Shown: positions 46,097 through 53,697 of the stretch, piece after piece
How the letters are laid out: the number at the start of each line of letters is the position of its first letter
Position numbering within the stretch: position 1 is the first letter of the stretch
Assembly (NCBI GenBank): GCA_903877135.1
Contig: CAIRCN010000051.1
Span: forward strand, 1-60,014
DNA: 60,014 nt
Direction of reading: 5' to 3'
Source of the DNA: an uncultured Opitutia bacterium
GTDB lineage: Bacteria; Verrucomicrobiota; Verrucomicrobiia; Opitutales; Opitutaceae
Translations under genes and position numbers: made by a program
The notes under the pieces: model-generated
The model's input: the letters and a program-made list of their open reading frames with translations, nothing else
Told to the model about the DNA's origin: nothing
Databases searched by the model: none

Positions 46097-49000
46097 TTTA
46101 CATCATAAACTTCGAGGAGGGCAATGCCAGCGGAACCGTTGACCCCAACGACCTGCGCCGTATAGACGCCGGGCTCCAAGGTGACCAGTAACTCCGAGTC
46201 TTTGCTGGCCGGATTTATCAAGGTGAAGGCACCGACACTGGCGCTTACACTGGCAAGTTGTGCATCGCCACCCCAGTTGTCGTTGGAAAGGATCAGTGTG
46301 CTGACGCCGTTATGGGCAGAATAAACAACCAGGCTCGGATCGCTGAGGTTTGCGTTGCCAACGGCGGCCGCGAAGGCCGCATCGGCACCGATGCCGCGGA
46401 TCAGCACGGTCTTAGCGGTCTGCCCCGAGATGACGAAGCCGGCGGTGAGCGTGTCGGTGGGGCCGACGTAGGCGCGTGCCGAGACGTTGATCAAACGGGG
46501 TGTGGTGGCGCTGAACCCCGAGGGGTTGGTGTCGTAAATCTCGGCAAGCACTGAGCCAGTGGTGCTGTTGTTGCCGCTCACAATCACCGAATAGACATTG
46601 CGCGGGAAATTGCCCAAAAGGGCAGCGTCCAAGCTGGTGTTGCTGGCCAGAGGGAACGCGCCCGTCGCAAGGGCGGCGGCCTTCAGCGCCGCGGTGCCGC
46701 CCCAATTGTCGTTGCTCGCAATCGCCGTGGCGCTGCCGGCTGGAATCACCGATATGGCAGGATCGAGCATAGCATCGGTTACATTGAAAGGTGCCGGAAT
46801 GAGCGTGGGGCCGACGCCGCGAATCAGCAACGGGACGGATCCGCTCGTGCCGGCACCGCCGGCGACGAAGCCCATGATCAGAACCTTGGGGTCGATGCCC
46901 GATGTCCCCCGGATGGACCAATTGATGACTCGGCCGGGATTTGAAGTCGTGATCACAATGAGTGAGGCGCTGTTGCTGGTGATGGAGCCGCCGCTGGAGT
47001 TACCCACCATGACGGTGTAGTTAGCCGCGTCGGCTGCCTGGACATTGGACAGAATCAGGCGCGAGAACGTGGCACCCGCGATGGGCTTGCTGTCTTTTTG
47101 CCACTGGTAGGTCAGTCCGCTGCCGGTCGCCTCGACGGCAAAGATCATTGTCGCCCCGATCGTGCCCGTATGAGACTGGGGTTGGGTCACGATGGACGGC
47201 GGGACCGAGCTGACCGTGAGCACAGCCCCGCTGCTAGTGAGGCTGCCAAGCGAGTTGGTGGCGATGGCGGTGTAGGTGCCAGCATCGGTGAGCTGGACGT
47301 TGTTCAGGATGAAGGTGGTGCTCGTGGCGCCGGCGATGGCAGCACCGTTTTTCTTCCACTGATAGGTGGGTGCCGGCGAGCCACTGGCCGCCACGGTGAA
47401 GGTGACGGTGTCGCCTGCAAACGCGGACTGACCCAGCGGCTGTGCCGTGAACGCTGGGGCCACCGGCGTGGAATTGACGGTAAGGACTGCAGCGCTGCTG
47501 GTGGCGCTGCCAGCGGAGTTGGTGGCGATGACCGCGTATGTGGCGGCATCAGTGAGTTGGGCGTTGCTCACGGTGAGCGAGGCGTTGGTCGCAGCGACGA
47601 TGGCGGCACCGTCTTTGGTCCACTGGTAGGTGGGAGTGGGCGTGCCGTTGGCCGCCGCAGTGAAGGTGACCGAGGCTCCGACGAGGATGGTCTGGCTCGC
47701 AGGCTGGGTAGTGAAGGTCGGGGGAACGGTGACGGTGAGGACGGCGCCGGTGCTGGTGGCGCTGCCCGCGGAGTTAGTGGCGGTGATGGCGTAGGTGGCT
47801 CCGTCGGTGAGTTGGATGTTGCTCAGGGTGAGCGTGGCGCTGGTGGCGCCGGCGATGGCGGCAGTGCCCTTCATCCATTGGTAGGTTGGCGTGGGCGAGC
47901 CGCTCGCGGTGACTGTGAAGGTGACGGTGCCACCAACCACGGCAGTCTGGCTTTGCGGCTGAGTCGTGAAACTGGGAATAGCGGTAGCCGCGTTGACGGT
48001 GAGTGTGGCGGCGGTGGAGGTTGCGGAACCGGCGCTGTTGTTGGCTACGGCAGTGTAAGTGCCAGCATCACTGGCTGCGGCACTGGCGATGGAGTAGGTG
48101 GCGCTGGTTGCGCCGGCGATGTTCACGCCGGCTTTCAGCCATTGATAGGTCGGTGTGGGGGTTCCGCTCGCGGTCACGGTGAATGAGGCCGAGCCGCCCG
48201 CCGTCACTGTCACGCTGGCTGGCTGAGTCGTGATGGCCGGAGCGACCGTCGCCGCGTTGACGGTGAGTATGGCGGCAGCGGAGGTTGCGGAGCCGGCGCT
48301 GTTAGTCGCGACGGCAGTGTAAGTGCCGGCATCGCTGGCTGCAGCACTGGCGATGGAGTAGGTGGCGCTGGTTGCGCCGGCGATGTTCACGCCGGCTTTC
48401 AACCATTGATAGGTCGGTGTGGGGGTTCCGCTCGCGGTCACGGCGAATGAGGCCGCGCCGCCCGCCGTCACTGTCACGCTGGCTGGCTGAGTCGTGATGG
48501 CCGGAGCGACCGTCGCCGCGTTGACGGTGAGTGTGGCGGCGGTGGAGGTTGCGGAACCGGCGCTGTTGTTGGCTACGGCAGTGTAAGTGCCAGCATCACT
48601 GGCTGCGGCACTAGCGATGGAGTAGGTGGCGCTGGTTGCGCCGGCGATGTTCACGCCGGCTTTCAGCCATTGATAGGTCGGTGTGGGGGTTCCGCTCGCA
48701 GTCACGGTGAATGAGGCCGAGCCGCCCGCCGTCACTGTCACGCTGGCTGGCTGAGTCGTGATGGCCGGAGCGACCGTCGCCGCGTTGACGGTGAGTATGG
48801 CGGCGGTGGAAGTTGCGGAGCCGGCGCTGTTGGTCGCGATGGCGGTGTAAGTGCCGGCATCGCTGGCTGCGGCACTGGCGATAGAGTAGGTGGCGCTGGT
48901 TGCGCCGGCGATATTCACGCTGCCAAGCTGCCATTGATAGGTCGGTGTGGGGCTCCCGCTTGTCGCCACAGTGAATGAGGCCGAGTTGCCCGCCGTCACT

Positions 49001-49602
49001 GTCAGACTGGTTGGCTGGGTCGTGAAACTGGGAGCCGTAGCTGACCCGCCGGTGATAGAGAAAGTGACCGTAATTCTAGCACTATTGCCGCCCGACCCGC
49101 CTGTTCCATCCCAAGCAGTGATCGTGACCGGAAAGCTGCCTGCGGCACTGGGCGTGCCTGTGATTGTCATCTTGTAAGGCGCAGCTACATTGACCCAAGT
49201 ATTCACCCCTGCGCCGGTGAGGCTCAGCCCGGTTGGAAGCGTGCCCGTGACACTAAACGATTTTGGATTGCCAGGTGCGCCACTCACCGAAACACCCACG
49301 CTCATGGCTGTGCCAGAAGTGCCAGCGATTGTGAATTTGGTGTTGGCGGCTCCACTGGTCGGGCTGGCGGCCACTGGAGTCGCAGTGACGTTAAAAACCG
49401 TGGCACCGGCCAGCGAATTGTAAGCCCCCAGCGCCACGACCCCGAAAGCGGAGCGTAGAATCGCCGGCGCGTTTTCGGCGAGTCCGCCCTCGAACTGAAC
49501 CACCACCACCCGCAGCATTGGTGTGCGCTGAAGCAACAGCACCAAGAGGCCTGTTGGCATTTGCAACCAACGGAAACGGTGAGCAAGGGCGGTAATGTTC
49601 AT
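46093..49602 (-). CDS. Large exported Ig-like repeat protein
   Basis: A 1,169-residue surface or secreted protein. The N-terminus (1-70) is hydrophobic with LQRTPMLRVVV and ends SLAGATVF, an export-like segment I associate with Opitutaceae proteins. Residues about 75-190 form a putative-Ig/cadherin-like domain (AGSFPVTITAWDG). Then come eight Ig-like domains of about 88 residues, each starting like TTQPASVTVTAGGSASF and containing YQW and AGTYTA. The C-terminus has two related modules with SNDNWGG and ending in LAEIYD or LLEVYD. No cell-wall anchor is seen. The role may be adhesion or envelope structure. The IS1595-type element abuts its stop codon. Confidence 0.9.
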   Translation of the reverse strand: MNITALAHRFRWLQMPTGLLVLLLQRTPMLRVVVVQFEGGLAENAPAILRSAFGVVALGAYNSLAGATVFNVTATPVAASPTSGAANTKFTIAGTSGTAMSVGVSVSGAPGNPKSFSVTGTLPTGLSLTGAGVNTWVNVAAPYKMTITGTPSAAGSFPVTITAWDGTGGSGGNSARITVTFSITGGSATAPSFTTQPTSLTVTAGNSASFTVATSGSPTPTYQWQLGSVNIAGATSATYSIASAAASDAGTYTAIATNSAGSATSTAAILTVNAATVAPAITTQPASVTVTAGGSASFTVTASGTPTPTYQWLKAGVNIAGATSATYSIASAAASDAGTYTAVANNSAGSATSTAATLTVNAATVAPAITTQPASVTVTAGGAASFAVTASGTPTPTYQWLKAGVNIAGATSATYSIASAAASDAGTYTAVATNSAGSATSAAAILTVNAATVAPAITTQPASVTVTAGGSASFTVTASGTPTPTYQWLKAGVNIAGATSATYSIASAAASDAGTYTAVANNSAGSATSTAATLTVNAATAIPSFTTQPQSQTAVVGGTVTFTVTASGSPTPTYQWMKGTAAIAGATSATLTLSNIQLTDGATYAITATNSAGSATSTGAVLTVTVPPTFTTQPASQTILVGASVTFTAAANGTPTPTYQWTKDGAAIVAATNASLTVSNAQLTDAATYAVIATNSAGSATSSAAVLTVNSTPVAPAFTAQPLGQSAFAGDTVTFTVAASGSPAPTYQWKKNGAAIAGATSTTFILNNVQLTDAGTYTAIATNSLGSLTSSGAVLTVSSVPPSIVTQPQSHTGTIGATMIFAVEATGSGLTYQWQKDSKPIAGATFSRLILSNVQAADAANYTVMVGNSSGGSITSNSASLIVITTSNPGRVINWSIRGTSGIDPKVLIMGFVAGGAGTSGSVPLLIRGVGPTLIPAPFNVTDAMLDPAISVIPAGSATAIASNDNWGGTAALKAAALATGAFPLASNTSLDAALLGNFPRNVYSVIVSGNNSTTGSVLAEIYDTNPSGFSATTPRLINVSARAYVGPTDTLTAGFVISGQTAKTVLIRGIGADAAFAAAVGNANLSDPSLVVYSAHNGVSTLILSNDNWGGDAQLASVSASVGAFTLINPASKDSELLVTLEPGVYTAQVVGVNGSAGIALLEVYDVN
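47987..48778 (-). repeat. 264-bp near-identical tandem repeats encoding Ig domains
   Basis: The marker GCCGCGTTGACGGT recurs at 47987, 48251, 48515 and 48779, exactly 264 bases (88 codons) apart. The units between them differ at only a few positions. They encode the second to fourth Ig domains of the exported protein, while outer domains are more diverged. Such identity suggests recent unit duplication and copy-number variability. Confidence 0.9.
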
Positions 49603-49655
49603 GAGGGGGCGAAGAATGAATGCTTAGATCCAAACGCTAGGTTCAGGCGGGCGAC

Positions 49656-49877
49656 TCAGTTGCAGCCGCAACCGCTGCCACCGACACCGCGGCCACCGGA
49701 GGAGGCTTCGCGGGAAAAATAGATGTGCTCCATCATGGTGTTTTGCACGGAGTCGCGGTCCGGACGCATGGAGTAGTCGGCGAGGGTTGCGCGCTCCCAA
49801 GGTTGCACGGTGGTGCAACCGGAGAGGAACGCGGCAAGGCAGACGAGCAACAGGAGAAGGCCGTGATTTTTTTTCAT
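49656..49877 (-). CDS. DUF4266 lipoprotein
   Basis: A 73-residue lipoprotein. The signal peptide ends in the lipobox LSG-C21. The mature protein (VQPWERATLADYSMRP, HIYFSREASSGG, and a Gly-rich Cys-containing tail GVGGSGCGCN) matches DUF4266. It is the last gene of a three-gene operon: its ATG overlaps the TlpA-like gene's stop by 4 bases. In known genomes this family travels with a thioredoxin-like protein, a DUF3570 outer-membrane protein and often an ApbE flavin transferase, which is consistent with this region. The molecular function is unknown. Confidence 0.9.
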   Translation of the reverse strand: MKKNHGLLLLLVCLAAFLSGCTTVQPWERATLADYSMRPDRDSVQNTMMEHIYFSREASSGGRGVGGSGCGCN

Positions 49878-50374
49878 GATTTTTCCTCCAGCAAACGCGT
49901 GATTTCCTCGCGCAGACTCTTTATGGTCGCAGCGTCGTGAAAGCCGCTGTGCACGCTGCGCAAGACGCCTTTGCGGTCGATCAAGTATGACGTTGGCATC
50001 GCCGGCACCCGCACTTCGGAGACGAGCTTCTGGGTGCCGTCCCGCACGGTTGGAAAGGCTGGGGCGTAGCGCTTGAGGAATTCGGCATAGGGGCCGCTGG
50101 TCTTATCGATGCTGACAGCGAGGAGGACGAAGCCGCGGCCGGCCAATTCGCGCTGAAGTTCGGAATAAGCCGGGAAAGAGGCTTTGCACGGGGCGCACCA
50201 AGTGGCCCAGAAATCGACAAGGACTACTTGGCCTTCGCGGACCGGCAGCGTGCCCTCAAGGGAATAGTTGGCGAGGTTGGGGAAGGGTTGACCGACCTTG
50301 ACCTCAGCCAGCGCCGAGCCGGCGAGGGCCAGGGCGCAGGTCAGCCCGGTGATGATTTTGGTTGATCGTGTCAT
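49874..50374 (-). CDS. TlpA-like periplasmic thioredoxin
   Basis: 166 residues with a signal peptide (cut after SALA, about residue 23) and a redoxin fold. The active site is WATWC60-A-P-C63, followed by SFPAYSELQRELAGRGFVLLAVSID, the cis-Pro region VPAMPTSYLIDRKG, and a short helical end. It likely reduces or shuffles disulfides of envelope partners, perhaps the Cys-tailed DUF4266 lipoprotein encoded next. It is the middle gene of the operon; its start lies 39 bases after the DUF3570 gene stop. Confidence 0.92.
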   Translation of the reverse strand: MTRSTKIITGLTCALALAGSALAEVKVGQPFPNLANYSLEGTLPVREGQVVLVDFWATWCAPCKASFPAYSELQRELAGRGFVLLAVSIDKTSGPYAEFLKRYAPAFPTVRDGTQKLVSEVRVPAMPTSYLIDRKGVLRSVHSGFHDAATIKSLREEITRLLEEKS

Positions 50375-50413
50375 GATGGGGAAAATTAAGGTTGGTGGTA
50401 CGCCGGCGGCGGC

Positions 50414-51604
50414 TCAGTGGGTGAACTTCACGCCGAAGGTGAAGGTGTTGGCCTTGCAGAAGGCGCCGGAGGGCGTGAGGCTGTCGAGCCCCCGCGAGGT
50501 GTAGCGGTCATACGCCACGTCCACCGAAACCCACGGCTTGATCTTCCAGATCAGCTTCAGGCCCAAATCGATGGTCTCCATGTGCGACAGCCGGTAGTCG
50601 GAGGAATAGAAAGGGGCCTTGCCGGTGCCGGTCTGAAAGAGCACCGGGTCGTAGCTGGTGACAATCTTTGCCGCGTCGAGACTGGGGTAATAGAAATCAG
50701 CCGCCGACTGTTCGTAGAGCCGGACCGAGGGCTGCACGATGAACTTGTCGCCGACCTTCTGAATCCAGAGCAACGAGAGGGTGTGGCTGCTGATGCCGAA
50801 GGTGTCGTGGTAGTAGCGGTAGGAGGCATCGAGCGCGCCGTTGAGTTTCTCGAAGTTGTGGTTGGCCGCCAGAAATACGCTCACCTTGTTTTTCTCCGTC
50901 GGCCGGTTCTCCGGCACCGTGTAATAAAATCCCGGATCCAAGTTGAGCATGGTTGTGGAGACGATCTTGTAGGGATCGCTTAGGAAGCCATGCGACTGGC
51001 CGTAGGAGACATTGGCCGAGACCGAAGTGTTCGGATCGAGTAACTGTCCAAGGCCGATCATGAAATCGTTGCCGGTCTTCGGGCGCTTGATCGTCCAGCC
51101 GATCTTCTCTTCATTGATCATGTCATCGGTCCGACCGTAGCCCAGCATCAGATTGGTGTTCTTCTCATTGAAATCGGTGACGGTGTTCAGCGACCAGCCG
51201 TTCGAGACGTAGTCGCTCTCCCGACTGTTGGCGAAACCGGCGGTGACGCTGATCCGGTCAAACTGGTGGGAAAGCTCCGAGTCCCAGGCTTTGCGGCGAT
51301 CGTGCATGGGGGCAATCGGGACCGGGCCGCCCGGCGTGAGGGGGGCTTCTCCAGTTGGGGTCGCGCCCGCGATGGAGTCGATCAGCCCCATCAGTTTGAG
51401 GTGCGTGCTGGTGGTAAGATCGGACTCCAATTGCGCGTATTGGGAGTCGACCCGGATGCGCTGGTTATCCTCCTGCCAGGATTGTGCCTTGAAGGTCAAG
51501 GTGTCTTCGCCGCGACTGCTCTTCAGCAAGCCGAGCGAGAGGAGCAAACCAAGAAAAATATCGCGGACCGAATTTGTGAGGCGAGTGGTAGGATGAGGAT
51601 GCAT
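50414..51604 (-). CDS. DUF3570 outer-membrane beta-barrel protein
   Basis: 396 residues with a signal peptide (LGLLLSLGLLKSSRG, cut about residue 32) and alternating beta strands throughout. It has the family's HDRRKAWDSELSHQFDRISVTAGFANSRESDYVS and WSLNTVTDFNEKNT, a long run of barrel strands, SRYRYYHDT-like ASYRYYHDTFGISSHTLSL, and an aromatic-ended C-terminus (FTFGVKFTH). The length fits DUF3570. It is the first gene of the DUF3570-TlpA-DUF4266 operon. The shared bipartite motif at 51816-51852 lies about 210 bases upstream. Confidence 0.9.
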   Translation of the reverse strand: MHPHPTTRLTNSVRDIFLGLLLSLGLLKSSRGEDTLTFKAQSWQEDNQRIRVDSQYAQLESDLTTSTHLKLMGLIDSIAGATPTGEAPLTPGGPVPIAPMHDRRKAWDSELSHQFDRISVTAGFANSRESDYVSNGWSLNTVTDFNEKNTNLMLGYGRTDDMINEEKIGWTIKRPKTGNDFMIGLGQLLDPNTSVSANVSYGQSHGFLSDPYKIVSTTMLNLDPGFYYTVPENRPTEKNKVSVFLAANHNFEKLNGALDASYRYYHDTFGISSHTLSLLWIQKVGDKFIVQPSVRLYEQSAADFYYPSLDAAKIVTSYDPVLFQTGTGKAPFYSSDYRLSHMETIDLGLKLIWKIKPWVSVDVAYDRYTSRGLDSLTPSGAFCKANTFTFGVKFTH

Positions 51605-51951
51605 AGAAAACCGTGTGAACAGTTATTTTGTCTCGGACTGTCGGTGGCGAACTTTGTTTCGCCATTTCCCGTCAAAAAGGCGTGAAGTTTTCGAGGTGCG
51701 TGGGCCGTGACAGCACGCTCCTTGAGACGTTGAAAATAATTTTCCCTCGCTAGAAGCGGCGGCAAGAGGAGCCATGGATCGTGTTTTCACGCATGGTGAG
51801 AATACCTCATGGGGCGTTAGAAACCGTCCAGAGAATAATTAGATTTCTCTAATTACGAAAACGACCAGCTGTGCGCGTGACTTCCTGGGGCGGAATTGAG
51901 TGGTCCGACCTGGTGGAAGTTTTTCCGACTGTGGCGGAGTTGGTGCGGGAT
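51605..51951. other. Intergenic region upstream of the DUF3570 operon
   Basis: 347 bases between the histidine kinase stop and the DUF3570 start. No gene is seen. It must contain the promoter of the DUF3570 operon, and it holds the bipartite motif and the AT-rich palindrome annotated at 51816-51855. Confidence 0.55.
51816..51852 (-). promoter_or_regulatory. Bipartite operator-like motif, copy 1
   Basis: On the plus strand, GTTAGAAACCG is followed after 11 bases by ATTAGATTTCTCTAA. The second half is part of a perfect 8-bp dyad, TAATTAGA / TCTAATTA around TTTC (51836-51855). The same two blocks with the same 11-base spacer occur at 56210-56246. It lies upstream of the minus-strand DUF3570 operon. 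The candidate binder is the OmpR-type regulator encoded at 52974-53651; this is inference. Confidence 0.6.
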
Positions 51952-52977
51952 TCAGCGCCAGCGGAGTTCGGCCACATGTTGTGTGCCTGACCGCTGTGCG
52001 GTGAAAGCCAACTGGGGTTGCAGCGCGACGATTGCGCGCACGATCCGCAGCCCAAGGCCGGTCCCTTTGTCCGCAGAGACCGGCCGTGCTGCGATCGTGT
52101 TTTCGATCCGGCAGACAGTCTCGGCCCCCTCGCGGGCGACGGTTACTGTCAACGGACCGGTACCGTGGCGCAGGGCGTTGGTGAGCAGGTTGTGCAAAAT
52201 CTGCCGGAGGGTGCGCACATCCGTCGGCACGATGACTTCTTCAACCGCGACGACATGGAGCTCGCGATTCCCGGCGCGCGCCAGCAACTCGTAGATCTCG
52301 ATCATCTCCGTCACCAGCGCGCGCAGCGGCACAGGTTTGATATCCAAAGTCAGGCGACCTTGCTCGGCCGTCGCGAGCAGCAGGCACTGGTCCACATATT
52401 CGGAGAGGCGGCTTAGCTCATCCTGCAGGGACTCCGCGAGCGCAGGTTCAATGCGGCCGGCGGCCTCCTCGACTTGCAGGCGGAGGAGCGTGAGGGGCAT
52501 GCGCAATTCATGGGCAACCCGTGCGGAAAATTCCGTCAACTGGCGGAAGCTGGCGTCGAGCCGGGCGAGCAGCGCGTTGACGTTGTTTTCGATCGCACGG
52601 AACTCCTCGTCGGCCTGTTTCAGATCCACCCGCTGATCGAGACTGTGCGCCCCGATCGCCTGCAACTGCCGGTTCATTTCCACGACGGGTTGAAACGACC
52701 GTTTGGCGAGATAGTAGCCCGCGCCCAACGCCAGCGCGATGACCGGCGCCGCGTAGAGCAACGCCAGGTGCCAGAGCTCCTCCGTGATGTCATCGACCTC
52801 CGACTTGTCGTAGCTGCCGTGGAGCCGCCAGCGCTCGTGCCCCGGCTGCAAACGCTCCATGCCCTCGTCCCGCAGCTCGTAAAGCAGGTGGGTGTAGGTG
52901 ACGCCGACAAAGGTGAACATCACCGCCAGTAGGCTGACGGTGAACCAGACGGCAACGCGCCAGCGGAGCGATTTCAT
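51952..52977 (-). CDS. Membrane sensor histidine kinase (HAMP-HisKA-HATPase)
   Basis: 341 residues. TM1 is at about 7-30 (VWFTVSLLAVMFTFVGVTYT), a short periplasmic loop follows to about 70, and TM2 is at about 73-95 (LLYAAPVIALALGAGYYLA). HAMP begins SFQPVVEMNRQL, the HisKA box is ARVAHELRMPLTLLRL, and the HATPase has the N box LLTNALRHGTG, a weakened G1 and GTGLGLRIV. The small periplasmic part suggests sensing in or near the membrane. The start overlaps the response-regulator stop by 4 bases. It is the last gene of the operon with the P-type-ATPase-like and DUF2231 genes. Confidence 0.94.
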   Translation of the reverse strand: MKSLRWRVAVWFTVSLLAVMFTFVGVTYTHLLYELRDEGMERLQPGHERWRLHGSYDKSEVDDITEELWHLALLYAAPVIALALGAGYYLAKRSFQPVVEMNRQLQAIGAHSLDQRVDLKQADEEFRAIENNVNALLARLDASFRQLTEFSARVAHELRMPLTLLRLQVEEAAGRIEPALAESLQDELSRLSEYVDQCLLLATAEQGRLTLDIKPVPLRALVTEMIEIYELLARAGNRELHVVAVEEVIVPTDVRTLRQILHNLLTNALRHGTGPLTVTVAREGAETVCRIENTIAARPVSADKGTGLGLRIVRAIVALQPQLAFTAQRSGTQHVAELRWR

Positions 52978-53651
52978 GGCGCGGCCTCCCGTAGCGCATA
53001 GCCGACCCCGCGGACCGTCTGAATCAAGGGGGGGAGCCCGGCGCGGTCGATCTTAGTCCGGAGGTAGTTGACGTAAACGTTCACGACATTGGTGCCCGAG
53101 TCGAAGTGCTGGTCCCAGACGTGCTCGATGATCGCGGTCTTGCTCACGGGTTTGGGCGACGAGGTCATCAGGATTTCCAACAGCGCAAACTCCCGGTTGG
53201 TGAGCGGAATCTCCGCTCCGGCCCGTCGGGCGGTGCGTGCGAGCAGGTCAAGTTCGAGGTCGGCGACGCGCAACTGGTCGACCGCATCGGGCCGCTGCCG
53301 GCGCAGCAGGGCGCGCATGCGGGCGAGCAGTTCGCTCATCGAAAACGGCTTGGCGAGATAGTCGTCCGCGCCGGCGTCGAGCCCGGCGACGCGATCCTCG
53401 AGTTCATGGCGCGCAGTGAGGAAAATCACCGGTGTGCGCACGCCCTTGCGGCGCAGTTGCCGGACCACCGTCATGCCGTCCTGCCCCGGCATCATCACGT
53501 CGCACACCATTGCATCGTAGGTGTGGTTTCCCCCCAACCAGAGCGCCTCTGCTCCATCGGCGGCGACGTCGACGGCGTAGCCCGCTTCCTGCAACCCGCG
53601 GCGGATGTGGGCAGCGACCTTCTGCTCATCTTCGGCAACCAGTATGCGCAT
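52974..53651 (-). CDS. OmpR/PhoB-family response regulator
   Basis: 225 residues. The receiver (1-118) has VAEDEQK, the phospho-Asp in AMVCDVMMPGQDG, FLTARHE and the Lys in DYLAKPFSMSELLAR. The winged-helix DNA-binding domain (about 130-225) has REFALLEILMTSSPKPVSK, HVWDQHFDSGTNVVNVYV and IQTVRGVGYALR. The start at 53651 (MRILVAEDEQ) is preferred over a frame start 8 codons upstream. It is cotranscribed with its kinase (4-base overlap) and follows the P-type-ATPase-like gene by 46 bases. It is a plausible binder of the bipartite motif found before both nearby operons. Confidence 0.95.
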   Translation of the reverse strand: MRILVAEDEQKVAAHIRRGLQEAGYAVDVAADGAEALWLGGNHTYDAMVCDVMMPGQDGMTVVRQLRRKGVRTPVIFLTARHELEDRVAGLDAGADDYLAKPFSMSELLARMRALLRRQRPDAVDQLRVADLELDLLARTARRAGAEIPLTNREFALLEILMTSSPKPVSKTAIIEHVWDQHFDSGTNVVNVYVNYLRTKIDRAGLPPLIQTVRGVGYALREAAP

Positions 53652-53697
53652 GGCCAAGGTGTAGCATTCCCGCACCGGAGTGCGAGACTGGATGCGT

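Noticed and set aside
46093-49602. Disruption of the Ig-repeat gene by the IS1595-type element
   Set aside because: The target duplication restores the same TGA, and the C-terminal module LLEVYDVN is complete.
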